64,000 nt of DNA. It comes from Microlunatus parietis. Lineage in GTDB: Bacteria > Actinomycetota > Actinomycetes > Propionibacteriales > Propionibacteriaceae. The notes under the pieces are model-generated. The model did no database searches. It saw nothing but the letters and a program-made list of their open reading frames with translations, and had not been told where the DNA came from. The stretch covers positions 2,542,001 to 2,606,000 of the forward strand of contig NZ_JACCBU010000001.1 in the NCBI RefSeq assembly GCF_013407955.1, written 5' to 3'. A program made the position numbers and the translations under genes. This document shows positions 50,352-59,995 of this stretch, one piece after another. Numbering within the stretch: the stretch's first letter is position 1; each line of letters starts with the position of its first letter.

Positions 50352-51917
50352 GTGAGTCGACTGCTCGAGGTCACGTCGATCTCGAAGAGTTTCCCCGGTG
50401 TGCAGGCGCTGGCCGACGTGTCGTTCCGGCTCGACGCCGGCGAGGTGCTGGCCCTGGTCGGCGAGAACGGCGCCGGCAAGTCGACCCTGATGAAGATCCT
50501 GTCCGGCGGCTACACCGCCGACGCCGGGGCGATCTTGCTCGACGGCCGTCCGGTCATGATCAACAGTCCCCGGGCCGCGCAGCACCTGGGGATCAGCATC
50601 ATCCATCAGGAGATGAACCTGATGCCGCACCTCACGGTGGCGCAGAACCTCTACATCGGCCGGGAACCGCGCACCGCCGGCATCTTCACCAGCGAGCGGC
50701 GGTTGATCACCGAGACCGACCGGTTGCTGCACCGGACCGGGATCATGCTCGATCCGCGGGCGCCGGTCGGCTCGCTCACCGTCGCCCAGCAGCAGATGGT
50801 GGAGATCGCCAAGGCGATGTCGTTCCCGGCCACCCGGGTGCTGATCATGGACGAGCCGACGTCGGCGCTGTCCGAGGCGGAGACCGACGTCCTGTTCGGC
50901 CTGATCCGGACCCTGGCCGACAGCGGCGTCGGGATCATCTACATCTCGCACCGGATGGAGGAACTGCGCCGGATCGCCGACCGGGTGACCATCCTCCGCG
51001 ACGGCCGGCACGTCGCCGACCACCGGATGGACGAGGTCGACGATTCCATGATCATCTCGGAGATGGTCGGCCGGACGATCACGACGGCCGTCCGGCCGGC
51101 TTCGGCACCGGCAGCCGAGGAGTACGGCCTCGAGGTGATCGGGCTGTCCACGCCGCGGCTCCTTCGCGACGTGTCCTTCGCGGTACGCCGCGGCGAGATC
51201 CTCGGCTTCGCCGGGCTGGTCGGGGCGGGCCGGACCGAGACCGCGCGGGCGATCATCGGCGCCGACCGGCACAGCGGCGGCCGGGTCCTGGTCGGCGGGC
51301 GGCCGGTCCGGATCAACCACCCGGCCGACGCGGTCCGGCACGGCATCGGCTACCTGTCCGAGGACCGCAAGCGCTACGGCCTGATGCTGGAGCGGACCGT
51401 GAACTCCAACGTGCTGCTCGCCTCGCTGCGCGACTACACCAACGCCCTCGGCTTCGTCGCCGCCGGACGCGGCCGGCGCACCTCGCGCCGTTACGTCGAC
51501 CTGCTCCGGATCAAGACGCCGTCGATCGACACGGCAGCCCTCAACCTGTCCGGCGGCAACCAGCAGAAGATCGTGATCGCCAAGTGGCTGGCCCGCGACT
51601 GCGACGTGTTGATCTTCGACGAGCCGACCCGAGGCATCGATGTCGGCGCCAAGGAGGAGATCTACGGCCTGCTCAACGAGCTCGCCGACCAGGGCAAGTC
51701 GATCATCGTGATCTCCTCCGAACTGCCCGAGGTGCTACGCCTCTCGCACCGGATCGTGGTGATGGCCGGCGGCCGGATCACCGGAATCCTGGACAATGCC
51801 GACGCCGACTCGGAGTCGATCATGGCCCTGGCCACCAAGTTCCACGGGCCGACGACCATCGAGGCCGTCGAGCCCGAACCCGCGGAACCCGCCCAGCAGA
51901 AGGAGGACCACCGGTGA
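50352..51917 (+). CDS. sugar ABC transporter ATP-binding protein (RbsA-like, two ATPase domains)
   Basis: 521 residues. Domain 1: Walker A GENGAGKST (37-45), Walker B VLIMDEPTSAL. Domain 2: degenerate Walker A GLVGAGRTE, signature NLSGGNQQKIVIAKWLAR and Walker B VLIFDEPTRGIDVGAKEE. This asymmetric pair is typical of the RbsA/MglA/XylG class. GTG 50352 follows GGTGGGAG. The GTGA overlap with the permease gene couples them. Confidence 0.95.
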   Translation: MSRLLEVTSISKSFPGVQALADVSFRLDAGEVLALVGENGAGKSTLMKILSGGYTADAGAILLDGRPVMINSPRAAQHLGISIIHQEMNLMPHLTVAQNLYIGREPRTAGIFTSERRLITETDRLLHRTGIMLDPRAPVGSLTVAQQQMVEIAKAMSFPATRVLIMDEPTSALSEAETDVLFGLIRTLADSGVGIIYISHRMEELRRIADRVTILRDGRHVADHRMDEVDDSMIISEMVGRTITTAVRPASAPAAEEYGLEVIGLSTPRLLRDVSFAVRRGEILGFAGLVGAGRTETARAIIGADRHSGGRVLVGGRPVRINHPADAVRHGIGYLSEDRKRYGLMLERTVNSNVLLASLRDYTNALGFVAAGRGRRTSRRYVDLLRIKTPSIDTAALNLSGGNQQKIVIAKWLARDCDVLIFDEPTRGIDVGAKEEIYGLLNELADQGKSIIVISSELPEVLRLSHRIVVMAGGRITGILDNADADSESIMALATKFHGPTTIEAVEPEPAEPAQQKEDHR

Positions 51918-52933
51918 GCACCCCGCTGGACGCCGACGCCGCCGCCCTGGACGCCGGCCGCCGAGCCACGTTCCCCGCCCTGGTGCGGCGCGGCCTGCAG
52001 CAACTGCTGGCCTTCGGCACGCTGATCGTGCTGGTGATCTTCTTCTCGGTCGCCAGCGGCAACTTCTTCACGGTCAGCAACATCGTCGGCATCCTGCTCT
52101 CCACCGCCGTGATCGGGATCCTCGCCCTCGGCACCACCTTCGTGATCATCACCGGCGGGATCGACCTGTCCATCGGCACCGGGATGACGCTGTGCTCCGT
52201 GGTGACCGGGATCCTGATCGTCAACGCCGGGCTGCCGCTGCCGCTCGGCGTCATCGGCGGCATCCTGACCGGAGCCCTGATGGGCTTCCTGAACGGCGTC
52301 AACATCACCATCCTCGGCCTGCCGCCGTTCATCGCCACGCTGGCCATGATGCTGGTGGCGCAGGGGCTCGCGCTGGTCGTGTCGGGCGTCCGGCCGATCT
52401 ACTTCAGCGGCGTACCGGGCTTCCGCGAGATCGCACTGGCGGTGGCTATCCCGGGGGTCGCGCTGCCGATGGCGGTGGTGATCCTGTTCGCGATGGCCGC
52501 AGTGGCCTGGGTGATCCTGAGCCAGACGATCCTCGGCCGCTACACGTACGCGATCGGGAGCAACGAGGAGGCCACCCGGTTGTCCGGCATCAACACCCGG
52601 GCCTGGAAGATCATGATCTACAGCCTGGCCGGGCTGTTCACCGGCGTCGCCGGCGTGGTGATCGCGGCGCGGCTCAACTCGGCCCAGCCGCAGTTGGGCG
52701 TGGGTTACGAGCTGCAGGCGATCGCCGCGGTGATCATCGGTGGGACCTCACTGCTCGGCGGCCGCGGGTCGATCGTCGGTACGCTGATCGGAGCACTGAT
52801 CATGTCGGTGCTGATCAACGGACTGCGGATCCTCGCCATCCAGCCGGAGTGGCAGAACGTCGTGGTCGGGCTGGTGATCCTGGTCGCCGTGTTCACCGAC
52901 TCGCTCCGGCACCGGCGCAGCAGCACGGGGTGA
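51914..52933 (+). CDS. sugar ABC transporter permease (RbsC-like)
   Basis: 339 residues, about ten helices. LALGTTFVIITGGIDLSIGT and the C-terminal SLLGGRGSIVGTLIGALIMS are RbsC-family signatures; YAIGSNEEATRLSGINTRAW is the loop that contacts the ATPase. AAGGAGG lies 8 bases before GTG 51914. One permease serves both halves of the channel, as usual in this class. Confidence 0.95.
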   Translation: MSTPLDADAAALDAGRRATFPALVRRGLQQLLAFGTLIVLVIFFSVASGNFFTVSNIVGILLSTAVIGILALGTTFVIITGGIDLSIGTGMTLCSVVTGILIVNAGLPLPLGVIGGILTGALMGFLNGVNITILGLPPFIATLAMMLVAQGLALVVSGVRPIYFSGVPGFREIALAVAIPGVALPMAVVILFAMAAVAWVILSQTILGRYTYAIGSNEEATRLSGINTRAWKIMIYSLAGLFTGVAGVVIAARLNSAQPQLGVGYELQAIAAVIIGGTSLLGGRGSIVGTLIGALIMSVLINGLRILAIQPEWQNVVVGLVILVAVFTDSLRHRRSSTG

Positions 52934-52968
52934 CGGACGAGAACGTACGAAACAAAGGAGTTTGAGCG

Positions 52969-53958
52969 ATGAATCTGCAACGAACCATCGTGGCGGGGCT
53001 GACCGTACTGCTGGCGTCGGTGGCCGGCTGCACCAGCGGCACGACCGTGACCGAGGGTGCCGACCCCGGCGCCGGCGGCGGCGACAAGAAGTCGATCGCC
53101 CTGATCTCCAAGGGCTTCCAGCACCAGTTCTGGCAGGCGGTGAAGCAGGGCGCCCAGGAGAAGGCGGACGAGCTCGGCTACCAGTTGACGTTCGAGGGCC
53201 CGGCGTCCGAGACCGAGGTGGACGCGCAGCTGCAGATGTTCCAGGCGGCGATCGACCGCAAGCCCGGCGCGATCGGGTTCGCCGCGCTGGACCCGAAGGC
53301 GTGCATCCCGTTGATGGACGCGGCCAAGCAAGCGGGCATCCCGGTCGTCGAGTTCGACGCCGGCTGCGACTCCGACGTGCCGCTGAACATCTCCAAGACC
53401 GACAGTGAGGCCGCCGGGGCGCTCGCCGCCGACCACATGGCCGGGCTGATCGGCGAGGCGGGCAAGATCGCCGTCGTCGCGCACAGCCAGGTCAACTCGA
53501 CCGCCGTCGAGCGACGGGACGGCTTCATCAACCGGATGAAGGAGAAGTACCCCAAGATCGAGATCGTCGACACCCAGTACGGCGACGGTGATCATCTGAA
53601 GTCGTCCGACATCGCGAAGTCCATGATCGCCGCCCATCCCGACCTGAAGGGTCTGTACGGCACCAACGAGGGCTCCGCCATCGGCATCGTCAACGCCGTC
53701 GGCGAGCTCAACCTGCAACCGGGCAAGCTCACCATCGTCGGCTTCGACTCCGGCAAGGCCCAGATCGACGCGATCAAGAGCGGTGTGATGGCCGGCGCGA
53801 TCACCCAGGACCCGATCGGGATCGGCCGGTCCACCGTCGAGTCCGCGGTGAAGGCGATCGAGGGTCAGACGCCGGAGAAGGTGATCGACACCGGCTCGTA
53901 CTGGTACGACAAGACCAACCTGGACGACCCCAAGATCGCCAGCGTCCTCTACCAGTAG
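52969..53958 (+). CDS. sugar ABC transporter substrate-binding lipoprotein (RbsB-like)
   Basis: 329 residues. Signal with lipobox SVAGC, then KKSIALISKGFQHQFWQAVK and GAIGFAALDPKACIPLMDAA typical of periplasmic-binding type I proteins; EGSAIGIVNAVGELNLQPGK and FDSGKAQIDAIKSGVMAGAI close the second lobe. Captures a pentose or deoxyhexose outside the membrane and hands it to RbsC. AAAGGAG precedes the ATG. Confidence 0.94.
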   Translation: MNLQRTIVAGLTVLLASVAGCTSGTTVTEGADPGAGGGDKKSIALISKGFQHQFWQAVKQGAQEKADELGYQLTFEGPASETEVDAQLQMFQAAIDRKPGAIGFAALDPKACIPLMDAAKQAGIPVVEFDAGCDSDVPLNISKTDSEAAGALAADHMAGLIGEAGKIAVVAHSQVNSTAVERRDGFINRMKEKYPKIEIVDTQYGDGDHLKSSDIAKSMIAAHPDLKGLYGTNEGSAIGIVNAVGELNLQPGKLTIVGFDSGKAQIDAIKSGVMAGAITQDPIGIGRSTVESAVKAIEGQTPEKVIDTGSYWYDKTNLDDPKIASVLYQ

Positions 53959-54798
53959 ATCGCCAAGCTCGGACCGAGGATTCCTCGAGTGCGAGCGGAC
54001 ACGCGCGGGCGCTACGCGTCGCGGGATACGCGCGGCCCGGATACATCGGGTGTGAGCGACCCGAACTCCGCGCGACCCGTCCCCACGCGAGCGTCGCTTC
54101 CGCCGACCGCTGGGCCACTCGAGCCAAGGCGCCACACCTCACCGCTCCGCCCACCGGAAGTCCTCAACGCGCCGGGGTGACCCGCGGCGCGGTCGAGGCT
54201 TCCGATCGTGGCGACCGCGGATCGCTGAGCGTACGTCGCGATGGGCGAGTGGCACGGAATTGCTGTTTGCCGGCGCTCGAACGCCGAGAAACCGGTACTC
54301 CATGCGAGCAAAGTGCAAAGTCGTGCCAATCAGCGAGGTGAGTCGGCGGTCTCGACTCCGGGCCGCCGAGGCGAGCGGGCTGACCGGCGCCGGCCCGCAC
54401 GGTCAGGCGTCGGCCGCGGTGAGCACCGTGGCACCCTCGATCGCGGCCTCCGGTTCGGCCCGGTCGCTAGGGCCGGTCGCCCGCCACCGGTCGCCAGCAC
54501 GGCGATCGCGGTGATCATCGCCGCGGCAGCGAACCAGTACGGGCGTGCTCCGCGGTGGCCGGCTGATAACGCGAGTCCGAGGACCGTCGGGTCCGGCGCG
54601 CGTTGTGGTTCAGACCCAGGTGGACCTGGGACGGTGTGCTGACCCGCGACCCGGCCGGTTTCTGCCTGCCACCCTCTCCCCTCCACCGACCGGTCACTTC
54701 TGCAGCGACACGCCGTCAAAACGCCTGCTTTTGTGCCCGGTCGGCGGGTTTGGGGAAAGGGGTCAGGGGGTGAGCAGTTTGTGCGAGATGCTGGGGGT
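53959..54798. other. 840-bp region without an intact gene
   Basis: No frame has a start, ribosome-binding site and protein-like sequence together. On the minus strand around 54480-54600 a hydrophobic stretch (YWFAAAAMITAIAVLATGGG) preceded by VLGLALSAGHRGARP looks like a remnant of a membrane protein, but flanking sequence is incoherent. The rest is GC-rich and unassigned. Confidence 0.5.
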
Positions 54799-55734
54799 AT
54801 GCGTGCTGATCGGCTGGTCGCGACCCTGCTGCTGATGCAGTCCCGCGGGAAGGTGACGGCGGCCGAGGTGGCGACGGAGCTCGAGGTCTCGGTGGCTACG
54901 GCCCGGCGGGACCTGGAGGCGTTGTCGACGGCCGGGGTGCCGGTCTATCCGCAGCCGGGCCGGGGCGGCGGTTGGTCGCTGGTCGGCGGGGCGCGGACCG
55001 ATCTCAGTGGGCTGACCGAGACCGAGGCGCAGGCGTTGTTCCTGCTGCTCGGGCCGGCGGCGTCGCTGACGCCGGAGATCCGGACCGCGTTGCGCAAGCT
55101 GACCCGGGCCCTGCCGGCGACGTTCCGGGCCGAGGCGGCGCAGGCGGCGGAGGCCGTCACGGTCGACCCGGCCGGCTGGGGCGAGCGCCGGCGGGACCGG
55201 CCGGCGCCGGTCGAGGTGCTGCAGCGCGCGGTGGTCCGGCGCCGCAGGGTCGCCTTCGACTACCAGGGCCGGGAACGGGTGGTCGACCCGTGGGGCGTGG
55301 TCGCGAAGGGTGATCTCTGGTACCTGATCGCCGGCACCGAGCGCGGCCGGCGGACCTATCGGGTGGACCGGATGCTCGACGTACGGCTGACCGAGGAGCC
55401 CGCCGACCGGCCGGCCGACTTCGACCTCACGACGGCCTGGCAGGAGGTGTCGGCGGAGCTCGAGCGGCGCCGGTCCCTGGTCGCCGCCACGATCGAGGTC
55501 GATCAGCGCCTGGTGCCCGTCCTGCAGCGGATCTTCGGCCAGCACTGCCACCCCGACGGCGAGACCGAGGTGCCGGCCGGCCGGGCTCGGCTGGTGGTGG
55601 CCGCCCACACGGTACGGTCCGTCGCCGAACAACTGGCCGGATTCGGCGCCGCGGTCGACGTGCTCGGGCCGGAACCGGTCCGCCGCGAGCTGGTCACGAT
55701 CGGCGAGGAGTTGATCACCCGCAACCGGAGTTGA
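54799..55734 (+). CDS. WYL-domain transcriptional regulator
   Basis: 311 residues. HTH_11 at the N-terminus (RLVATLLLMQSRGKVTAAEV; VSVATARRDLEALSTAGVPV) is followed by the WYL domain (RVAFDYQGRERVVDPWGVVA, KGDLWYLIAGTERGRRTYRV DRM) and a WCX-type C-terminus (FGAAVDVLGPEPVRRELVTI). WYL regulators sense nucleic acids or ligands. ATG 54799 (MRADRLVATL) is the family start. It stands alone; the target is unknown. Confidence 0.9.
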   Translation: MRADRLVATLLLMQSRGKVTAAEVATELEVSVATARRDLEALSTAGVPVYPQPGRGGGWSLVGGARTDLSGLTETEAQALFLLLGPAASLTPEIRTALRKLTRALPATFRAEAAQAAEAVTVDPAGWGERRRDRPAPVEVLQRAVVRRRRVAFDYQGRERVVDPWGVVAKGDLWYLIAGTERGRRTYRVDRMLDVRLTEEPADRPADFDLTTAWQEVSAELERRRSLVAATIEVDQRLVPVLQRIFGQHCHPDGETEVPAGRARLVVAAHTVRSVAEQLAGFGAAVDVLGPEPVRRELVTIGEELITRNRS

Positions 55735-55746
55735 TCAACGCTTTCC

Positions 55747-56571
55747 TCAGGCCTCCGGCAGCGGCGGCTGGGCACCTGGATGGGTCACATTCCGACTGGC
55801 CGCGGCACTCGCCGCCCGCATCGCCGCCGCCGGATCGTCGCCGAGGCAGAGCCGGGCGGCCAGCGTGCCGCAGTACGCGTCTCCCGCGCCGGTCGTGTCG
55901 ACCACCTCGACCCGGTCGGCCGGCGCCGTGAGCTCGCCCCAGCGAGACCCGTCGGTGCCCAGCGTGATCAACAGCGAACGCGGCCGGGCCCCGGCGTCGG
56001 CCAGCAGCTTGGCCTCGTGCTCGTTGGCGATCACCGGGTCGGCCAGGTCCAGCACGTCGGCCGGCAACGCCGCGTAGGGCGCGGTGTTGATGATCACCCG
56101 GGCGCCCTGCCCGGCGGCCTTGCGGACCGCGGCGGCGACCACCTCGAGATCGAGTTCGAGCTGCACGATCAAGACGTCGCCGGGTCCGCAGTCGTCCAGC
56201 AGGGCAAGATCATCGCGGCTGACCCGGGCGTTGGCGCCGGGGGCGACGACGATCATGTTCTCGCCGTCCCGGTTGAGGTAGATGATCGCGGTCCCGGTTG
56301 GTGCGGTCGAGTCGATCGCGAGCCGGCTGGTGTCGACGCCGTACCGGCCCAGCCGCTCCACGTACTCCCGGCCGTGCGGATCGTCGCCGACCCGGCCGAT
56401 GAACAGCGACGGCGCGCCGGCCCGAGCAGCGGCGACGGCCTGGTTCGCACCCTTGCCGCCGAACCGGTACTCGATGTCGCCCGACATCACGGTCTCCCCC
56501 GGCCCGGGGTGTCGTTCCATCGCCAGGTGCAGATCCTGGCTCAACGAACCGAAAACGATCACCCGCCCCAT
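55747..56571 (-). CDS. PfkB-family (ribokinase-like) sugar kinase
   Basis: 274 residues, shorter than typical ribokinase (~305). GGKGANQAVAAARAGAPS (38-55) is PfkB signature 1, and DTTGAGDAYCGTLAARL is signature 2 with catalytic Asp231 and the anion hole GAGD. MGRVIVFGSLSQDLHLAMER is the substrate-facing start. It probably phosphorylates a pentose or other sugar using ATP, perhaps that brought in by the importer at 50352. The C-terminal helix is slightly short. Confidence 0.88.
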   Translation of the reverse strand: MGRVIVFGSLSQDLHLAMERHPGPGETVMSGDIEYRFGGKGANQAVAAARAGAPSLFIGRVGDDPHGREYVERLGRYGVDTSRLAIDSTAPTGTAIIYLNRDGENMIVVAPGANARVSRDDLALLDDCGPGDVLIVQLELDLEVVAAAVRKAAGQGARVIINTAPYAALPADVLDLADPVIANEHEAKLLADAGARPRSLLITLGTDGSRWGELTAPADRVEVVDTTGAGDAYCGTLAARLCLGDDPAAAMRAASAAASRNVTHPGAQPPLPEA

Positions 56572-56581
56572 TCAGCGAACC

Positions 56582-58009
56582 TTAGGAGAAGTTGACGTCG
56601 AAGACCAACGGCGTCTTGAACGCGAACGAGCCGCTCTTCGGCTGGACGGACTCGGCCTGCGCCCCGTACGAGTCGGTGGCGAACGTGCCCTGCGGCGCGT
56701 AGGTCACCTTGATCGCCTTGGTCCCCTCGGGAATCTGGACCAGCACGTACGGGTCGTTGGAGTAGTTGGAGTAGACCGGCAGGCCCTCGATGATCTTGCC
56801 CGGCTTGCCGTCCGCCGCGACCTGCATCGACTTGTCCGCGTCGAACGTCGGGTCCTCGAAGGCGTACGGATCCTTACCGGACTTCTGCGAGGTCGCGTTG
56901 TCCCAGTGCAGTTCGAGCCACAGCTGGCCCTCCGGCGCCCAGCCCTTGTCCGCGTCGAACGAACTCAACACCGCCTTGGTGAACGTCACGCCGTGCTGGT
57001 ACTCGAAGGTCCCGTTGGCGGCCTTCTGGGTGGCGAACTGCTTGTTCACCCCGAACTCGGACTTGGCCAGGTAGTAGGCCGACGCCGTCTTGGAGGTTCG
57101 CTCGCCGGTCCGGACCGAGATGGTCTGGTCCACCCCGGAGACGCCGACGACGAGCTCGGCGTCCTTGCCCTTCGGCACCGAGACGATGATCGTCTTGGTG
57201 TCCGACTTCGGGGTGCCGTAGCCGCCGTCGAGCTCGAAGAAGTCCTTCAGGTCGGTGGTCTTGCCCTCCGCCCGGATCGAGTAGGCCGCCTCGGTGCTCT
57301 TGCCCCGGTTGACGTCCGCCCGCGGCCCGATGGTGACGGTCAGCGCCAGGAACTCTTCGCCGTCGGCCGGCACGTAGAATGGGACCTCGCCCTCGGCGAC
57401 CAGCCGGTCCACCGCGCCGAAGCGGGTCACCTCGACCTGGTCCGACGGCGCGATGATCACGCCGGCCTTGGGCGAACCCGCGTTCGCGATCTGACCGGGG
57501 TCGCCCAGCGCGACGATGCCCGGCTCCGCCTTGGGCGCCTGCGGTTCCGGCACCTGATCGGCCGCGGCCGGCTTCTTCCCGTCGGGGCGGTAGAGCTCCA
57601 CGCCCTCCGGCACCTCGACCCCGGTCGCGGCCATCTCGATCGAGTCGGGATCGACGGTCACCTCCTTGTTGCCGACCGCCTGCGGCTGGAAGGTGACCTC
57701 GTCGAAGACGCCCGGCTTGCCCTGGTCCCGCAGGTGCCGGATCGGGCCGCACAGCGCCCGGGGCTGAAGGGTCCCGGAGTCCGGCTCGCGGAGCAGCCAG
57801 CAGTGCGTCTCCGCGGCCTGCTGGGAGTACTGGTCGGTCGCCGAGCCGTCCCGCCAGGCCGTCTCGATCATGGTCAGGAACGGCACCTTGCTGTCCACCT
57901 CGGCACCGTTCACCCGAACGGTGGTGCCGCAGGCCGCCAGGGCCGAGAGCATCAGGGCAGACACTGCGAGGACGGCAGTTTTCGTCGCGACCCGCCTGCG
58001 ATTGAACAC
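56582..58009 (-). CDS. large lipoprotein of unknown function
   Basis: 475 residues. GTG 58009, then an Arg-rich n-region and lipobox SALAAC. CWLLREPDSGTLQPRALCGP (two Cys) follows, then a Pro/Ala-rich linker (KKPAAADQVPEPQAPKAEPG), then repeated beta-rich segments (EFLALTVTIGPRADVNRGKS; TIIVSVPKGKDAELVVGVSG; VLVQIPEGTKAIKVTYAPQG). The latter resemble immunoglobulin-like or DUF4352-type domains. No enzyme motif. It stands alone between the PfkB kinase and the two-component genes. Confidence 0.8.
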   Translation of the reverse strand: MFNRRRVATKTAVLAVSALMLSALAACGTTVRVNGAEVDSKVPFLTMIETAWRDGSATDQYSQQAAETHCWLLREPDSGTLQPRALCGPIRHLRDQGKPGVFDEVTFQPQAVGNKEVTVDPDSIEMAATGVEVPEGVELYRPDGKKPAAADQVPEPQAPKAEPGIVALGDPGQIANAGSPKAGVIIAPSDQVEVTRFGAVDRLVAEGEVPFYVPADGEEFLALTVTIGPRADVNRGKSTEAAYSIRAEGKTTDLKDFFELDGGYGTPKSDTKTIIVSVPKGKDAELVVGVSGVDQTISVRTGERTSKTASAYYLAKSEFGVNKQFATQKAANGTFEYQHGVTFTKAVLSSFDADKGWAPEGQLWLELHWDNATSQKSGKDPYAFEDPTFDADKSMQVAADGKPGKIIEGLPVYSNYSNDPYVLVQIPEGTKAIKVTYAPQGTFATDSYGAQAESVQPKSGSFAFKTPLVFDVNFS

Positions 58010-58114
58010 GTCAAACCCCCTGCTTCGAGGATGAAGCGATAACCGAGAAACGAGAGCGCGCCCATCGCTCGCCCCGAGGTACCTTAGCGGGCGCCCTGCG
58101 GTCCAGCCACCCGG

Positions 58115-58738
58115 TCAGTCGAGCCAGCCGGACTCGGTGGCGATCCGGACCGCCTCCGCCCGGTTCCCGGCGCCGAGTTTGCCCATCGCCGCGGACAGAT
58201 GGTTGCGGACGGTCCCCTCGGACAGGTGTACGGATCTCGCGATCGCGGTCGTCGAGCCGCCCTCCGCCGCGGCCGCCAGGACCTCGGCCTCCCGCTCGGT
58301 CAACGGCGACGCCCCGAGCCGCAGGCTGTCCACGGCGAGCGTCGGATCGACCACCCGCAGGCCCCGCATCACCCGGCGGATCCCGTCCACCAGCTGCTCG
58401 GCGGGCGCGTCCTTGATCATGAAGCCGACCGCGCCCGCCTCCATCGCCCGGCGCAGGTAGCCGGGCCGCCCGAAGGTGGTCAGGATGATCACCTTCGTCT
58501 TCGGGAACGAGGCGGTGATCTTGGCCGTCGCGGCGATGCCGTCCTCGCCTCGGCCGTCCGGACCGGGCATCTGCACGTCCATCAAGATCACGTCCGGCGG
58601 CTGCCGCTGCACGGCCCGCAGCACCTCGTCACTGTCGGCCGCCTGGCCGATCACCTCGAGGTCGGCTTCCAGGCCGAGCAGGGCGGTGAAGGCCTGCCGG
58701 ATCAGCGCCTGGTCGTCGGCCACCAGCACCGTGATCAT
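58115..58738 (-). CDS. NarL/LuxR-type response regulator
   Basis: 207 residues. Receiver domain with acidic pocket ADDQ and phospho-acceptor Asp54 (ILMDVQMPG), Lys in KDAPAEQL; C-terminal LuxR helix-turn-helix (LTEREAEVLAAAAEGGSTTA; SVHLSEGTVRNHLSAAMGKL). ATG 58738 overlaps the kinase stop (ATGA). It is the partner of the kinase before it and the likely regulator of the ABC-2 exporter genes upstream. Confidence 0.93.
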   Translation of the reverse strand: MITVLVADDQALIRQAFTALLGLEADLEVIGQAADSDEVLRAVQRQPPDVILMDVQMPGPDGRGEDGIAATAKITASFPKTKVIILTTFGRPGYLRRAMEAGAVGFMIKDAPAEQLVDGIRRVMRGLRVVDPTLAVDSLRLGASPLTEREAEVLAAAAEGGSTTAIARSVHLSEGTVRNHLSAAMGKLGAGNRAEAVRIATESGWLD

Positions 58739-59934
58739 GAACCGACCTTCAGCCGGTTCCGTTCGAACTCGCGGAACTCGGGCGAGCGCAGATCGGCCAC
58801 CAGCATCGTGCCGCCGCCGGGTGCGGGCAGCAGTTCCAGCGTCCCGCCGGATTCCTTGAGTCGCTCGGCCAGGCCGGTCAGCCCGGAGCCGTACTTCCCT
58901 CCTGGATGGCCGATGCCGTCGTCGATCACCTGCACCCGGTCCGATTGCAGCACGATGGTGCACCGGGTGGCCTCGCTGTGCCGGACCACGTTGGTGACGG
59001 CCTCGCGGACCACGTACCCGAAGAGTTCACTGATCGGGTCCGGCAGCAGCGGTACGGCGATCGGCAGCTCGGGCCGGATCCCGGCGGCGCTGAGCACGGA
59101 CCGGGAACTGGCCAGCTCGGTGGCCAGCCGCACCTCACGGATGCCGGACACGGTGCTGCGCAGGTCGGACAGCACCTGCCGGGCCAGCTGCTCCACCTCG
59201 GCGATCTGCGGTCCGGCGGCGGCCGGGTCGGCGGTCAGCAGCCGCCGGGCCAGTCCGGCCTTGATCGAGATCGCGGTCAGCGAGTGGCCGAGGATGTCGT
59301 GCAGGTCGCGGCTGATCCGTTCCCGCTCAGCGACCACGGCGAGCCCGGCGACTCGCTTCTCGGCGACCCGCAGCCGGCGGTCGATCCGCGAGTTCTCGAT
59401 CCCCATCGCGATCGACAAGCCGACCACCAGCGACATCGCCGCGATGATCACCGACACCCAGTCCCGGAACAGTGCCCCGGTGCCGAGGATCAGCAGGACC
59501 AGCATCGGGATCGCGACCCGGGAGATCCGCCACGGCAGCTGGGTGGCCAGCAGGATCGCCAGATAGACGCCGAAGTAGACGAGTTGGTACTCGATGAACG
59601 GGATCATGGACAACAGCACGATGGTGAACACGACGAGGTAGATCACCCGGCCCCAGATCGGGGCGTCGCAGACCCATGGCGCGACCAGGTAGAGCACCGC
59701 GACCGCACTGATCAACAGGCTCATCCAGAACAGTTCCGGTCCACCCTGCTGCACCTGGCTGGACAGCGGCAGGGCCAGGAAGACCAGCCCCAGCAGGTAC
59801 ATCCAGAGCCCGTTCTGCCAGGCTCGGCGCAGGGTCAGCGGCCGCGCCGGCTCGCAGTCGGTTCGTGCCCCGGGAGCGGCCCGGGGATCCTCGCCGATCC
59901 CGAACGGCCGCGCCCGCTTCCGCACCTTCGCCAC
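58735..59934 (-). CDS. DesK-like sensor histidine kinase
   Basis: 399 residues. Five to six membrane helices (WMYLLGLVFLALPLSSQV; FWMSLLISAVAVLYLVAPWV; GVYLAILLATQL) precede the HisKA_3 phospho-acceptor His212 (ERISRDLHDILGHSLTAIS) and an HATPase (VIDDGIGHPG; GSGLTGLAERLKESGGTLEL). GTG 59934 has GGAGGAG 6 bases upstream, so it is preferred to the longer frame. It probably senses membrane or lipid state. Confidence 0.92.
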   Translation of the reverse strand: MAKVRKRARPFGIGEDPRAAPGARTDCEPARPLTLRRAWQNGLWMYLLGLVFLALPLSSQVQQGGPELFWMSLLISAVAVLYLVAPWVCDAPIWGRVIYLVVFTIVLLSMIPFIEYQLVYFGVYLAILLATQLPWRISRVAIPMLVLLILGTGALFRDWVSVIIAAMSLVVGLSIAMGIENSRIDRRLRVAEKRVAGLAVVAERERISRDLHDILGHSLTAISIKAGLARRLLTADPAAAGPQIAEVEQLARQVLSDLRSTVSGIREVRLATELASSRSVLSAAGIRPELPIAVPLLPDPISELFGYVVREAVTNVVRHSEATRCTIVLQSDRVQVIDDGIGHPGGKYGSGLTGLAERLKESGGTLELLPAPGGGTMLVADLRSPEFREFERNRLKVGS

Positions 59935-59995
59935 CGAACTCCTCCAACTACTCGCCCGGCCTCCCCGCGAGGTCCTGCACAGCAACGGGTCGAAA

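Noticed and set aside
54164..54719. Small minus-strand genes in the 54-kb gap
   Set aside because: Arg/Ser-rich shadows without ribosome-binding sites; only a short hydrophobic stretch looks protein-derived, too little to call.
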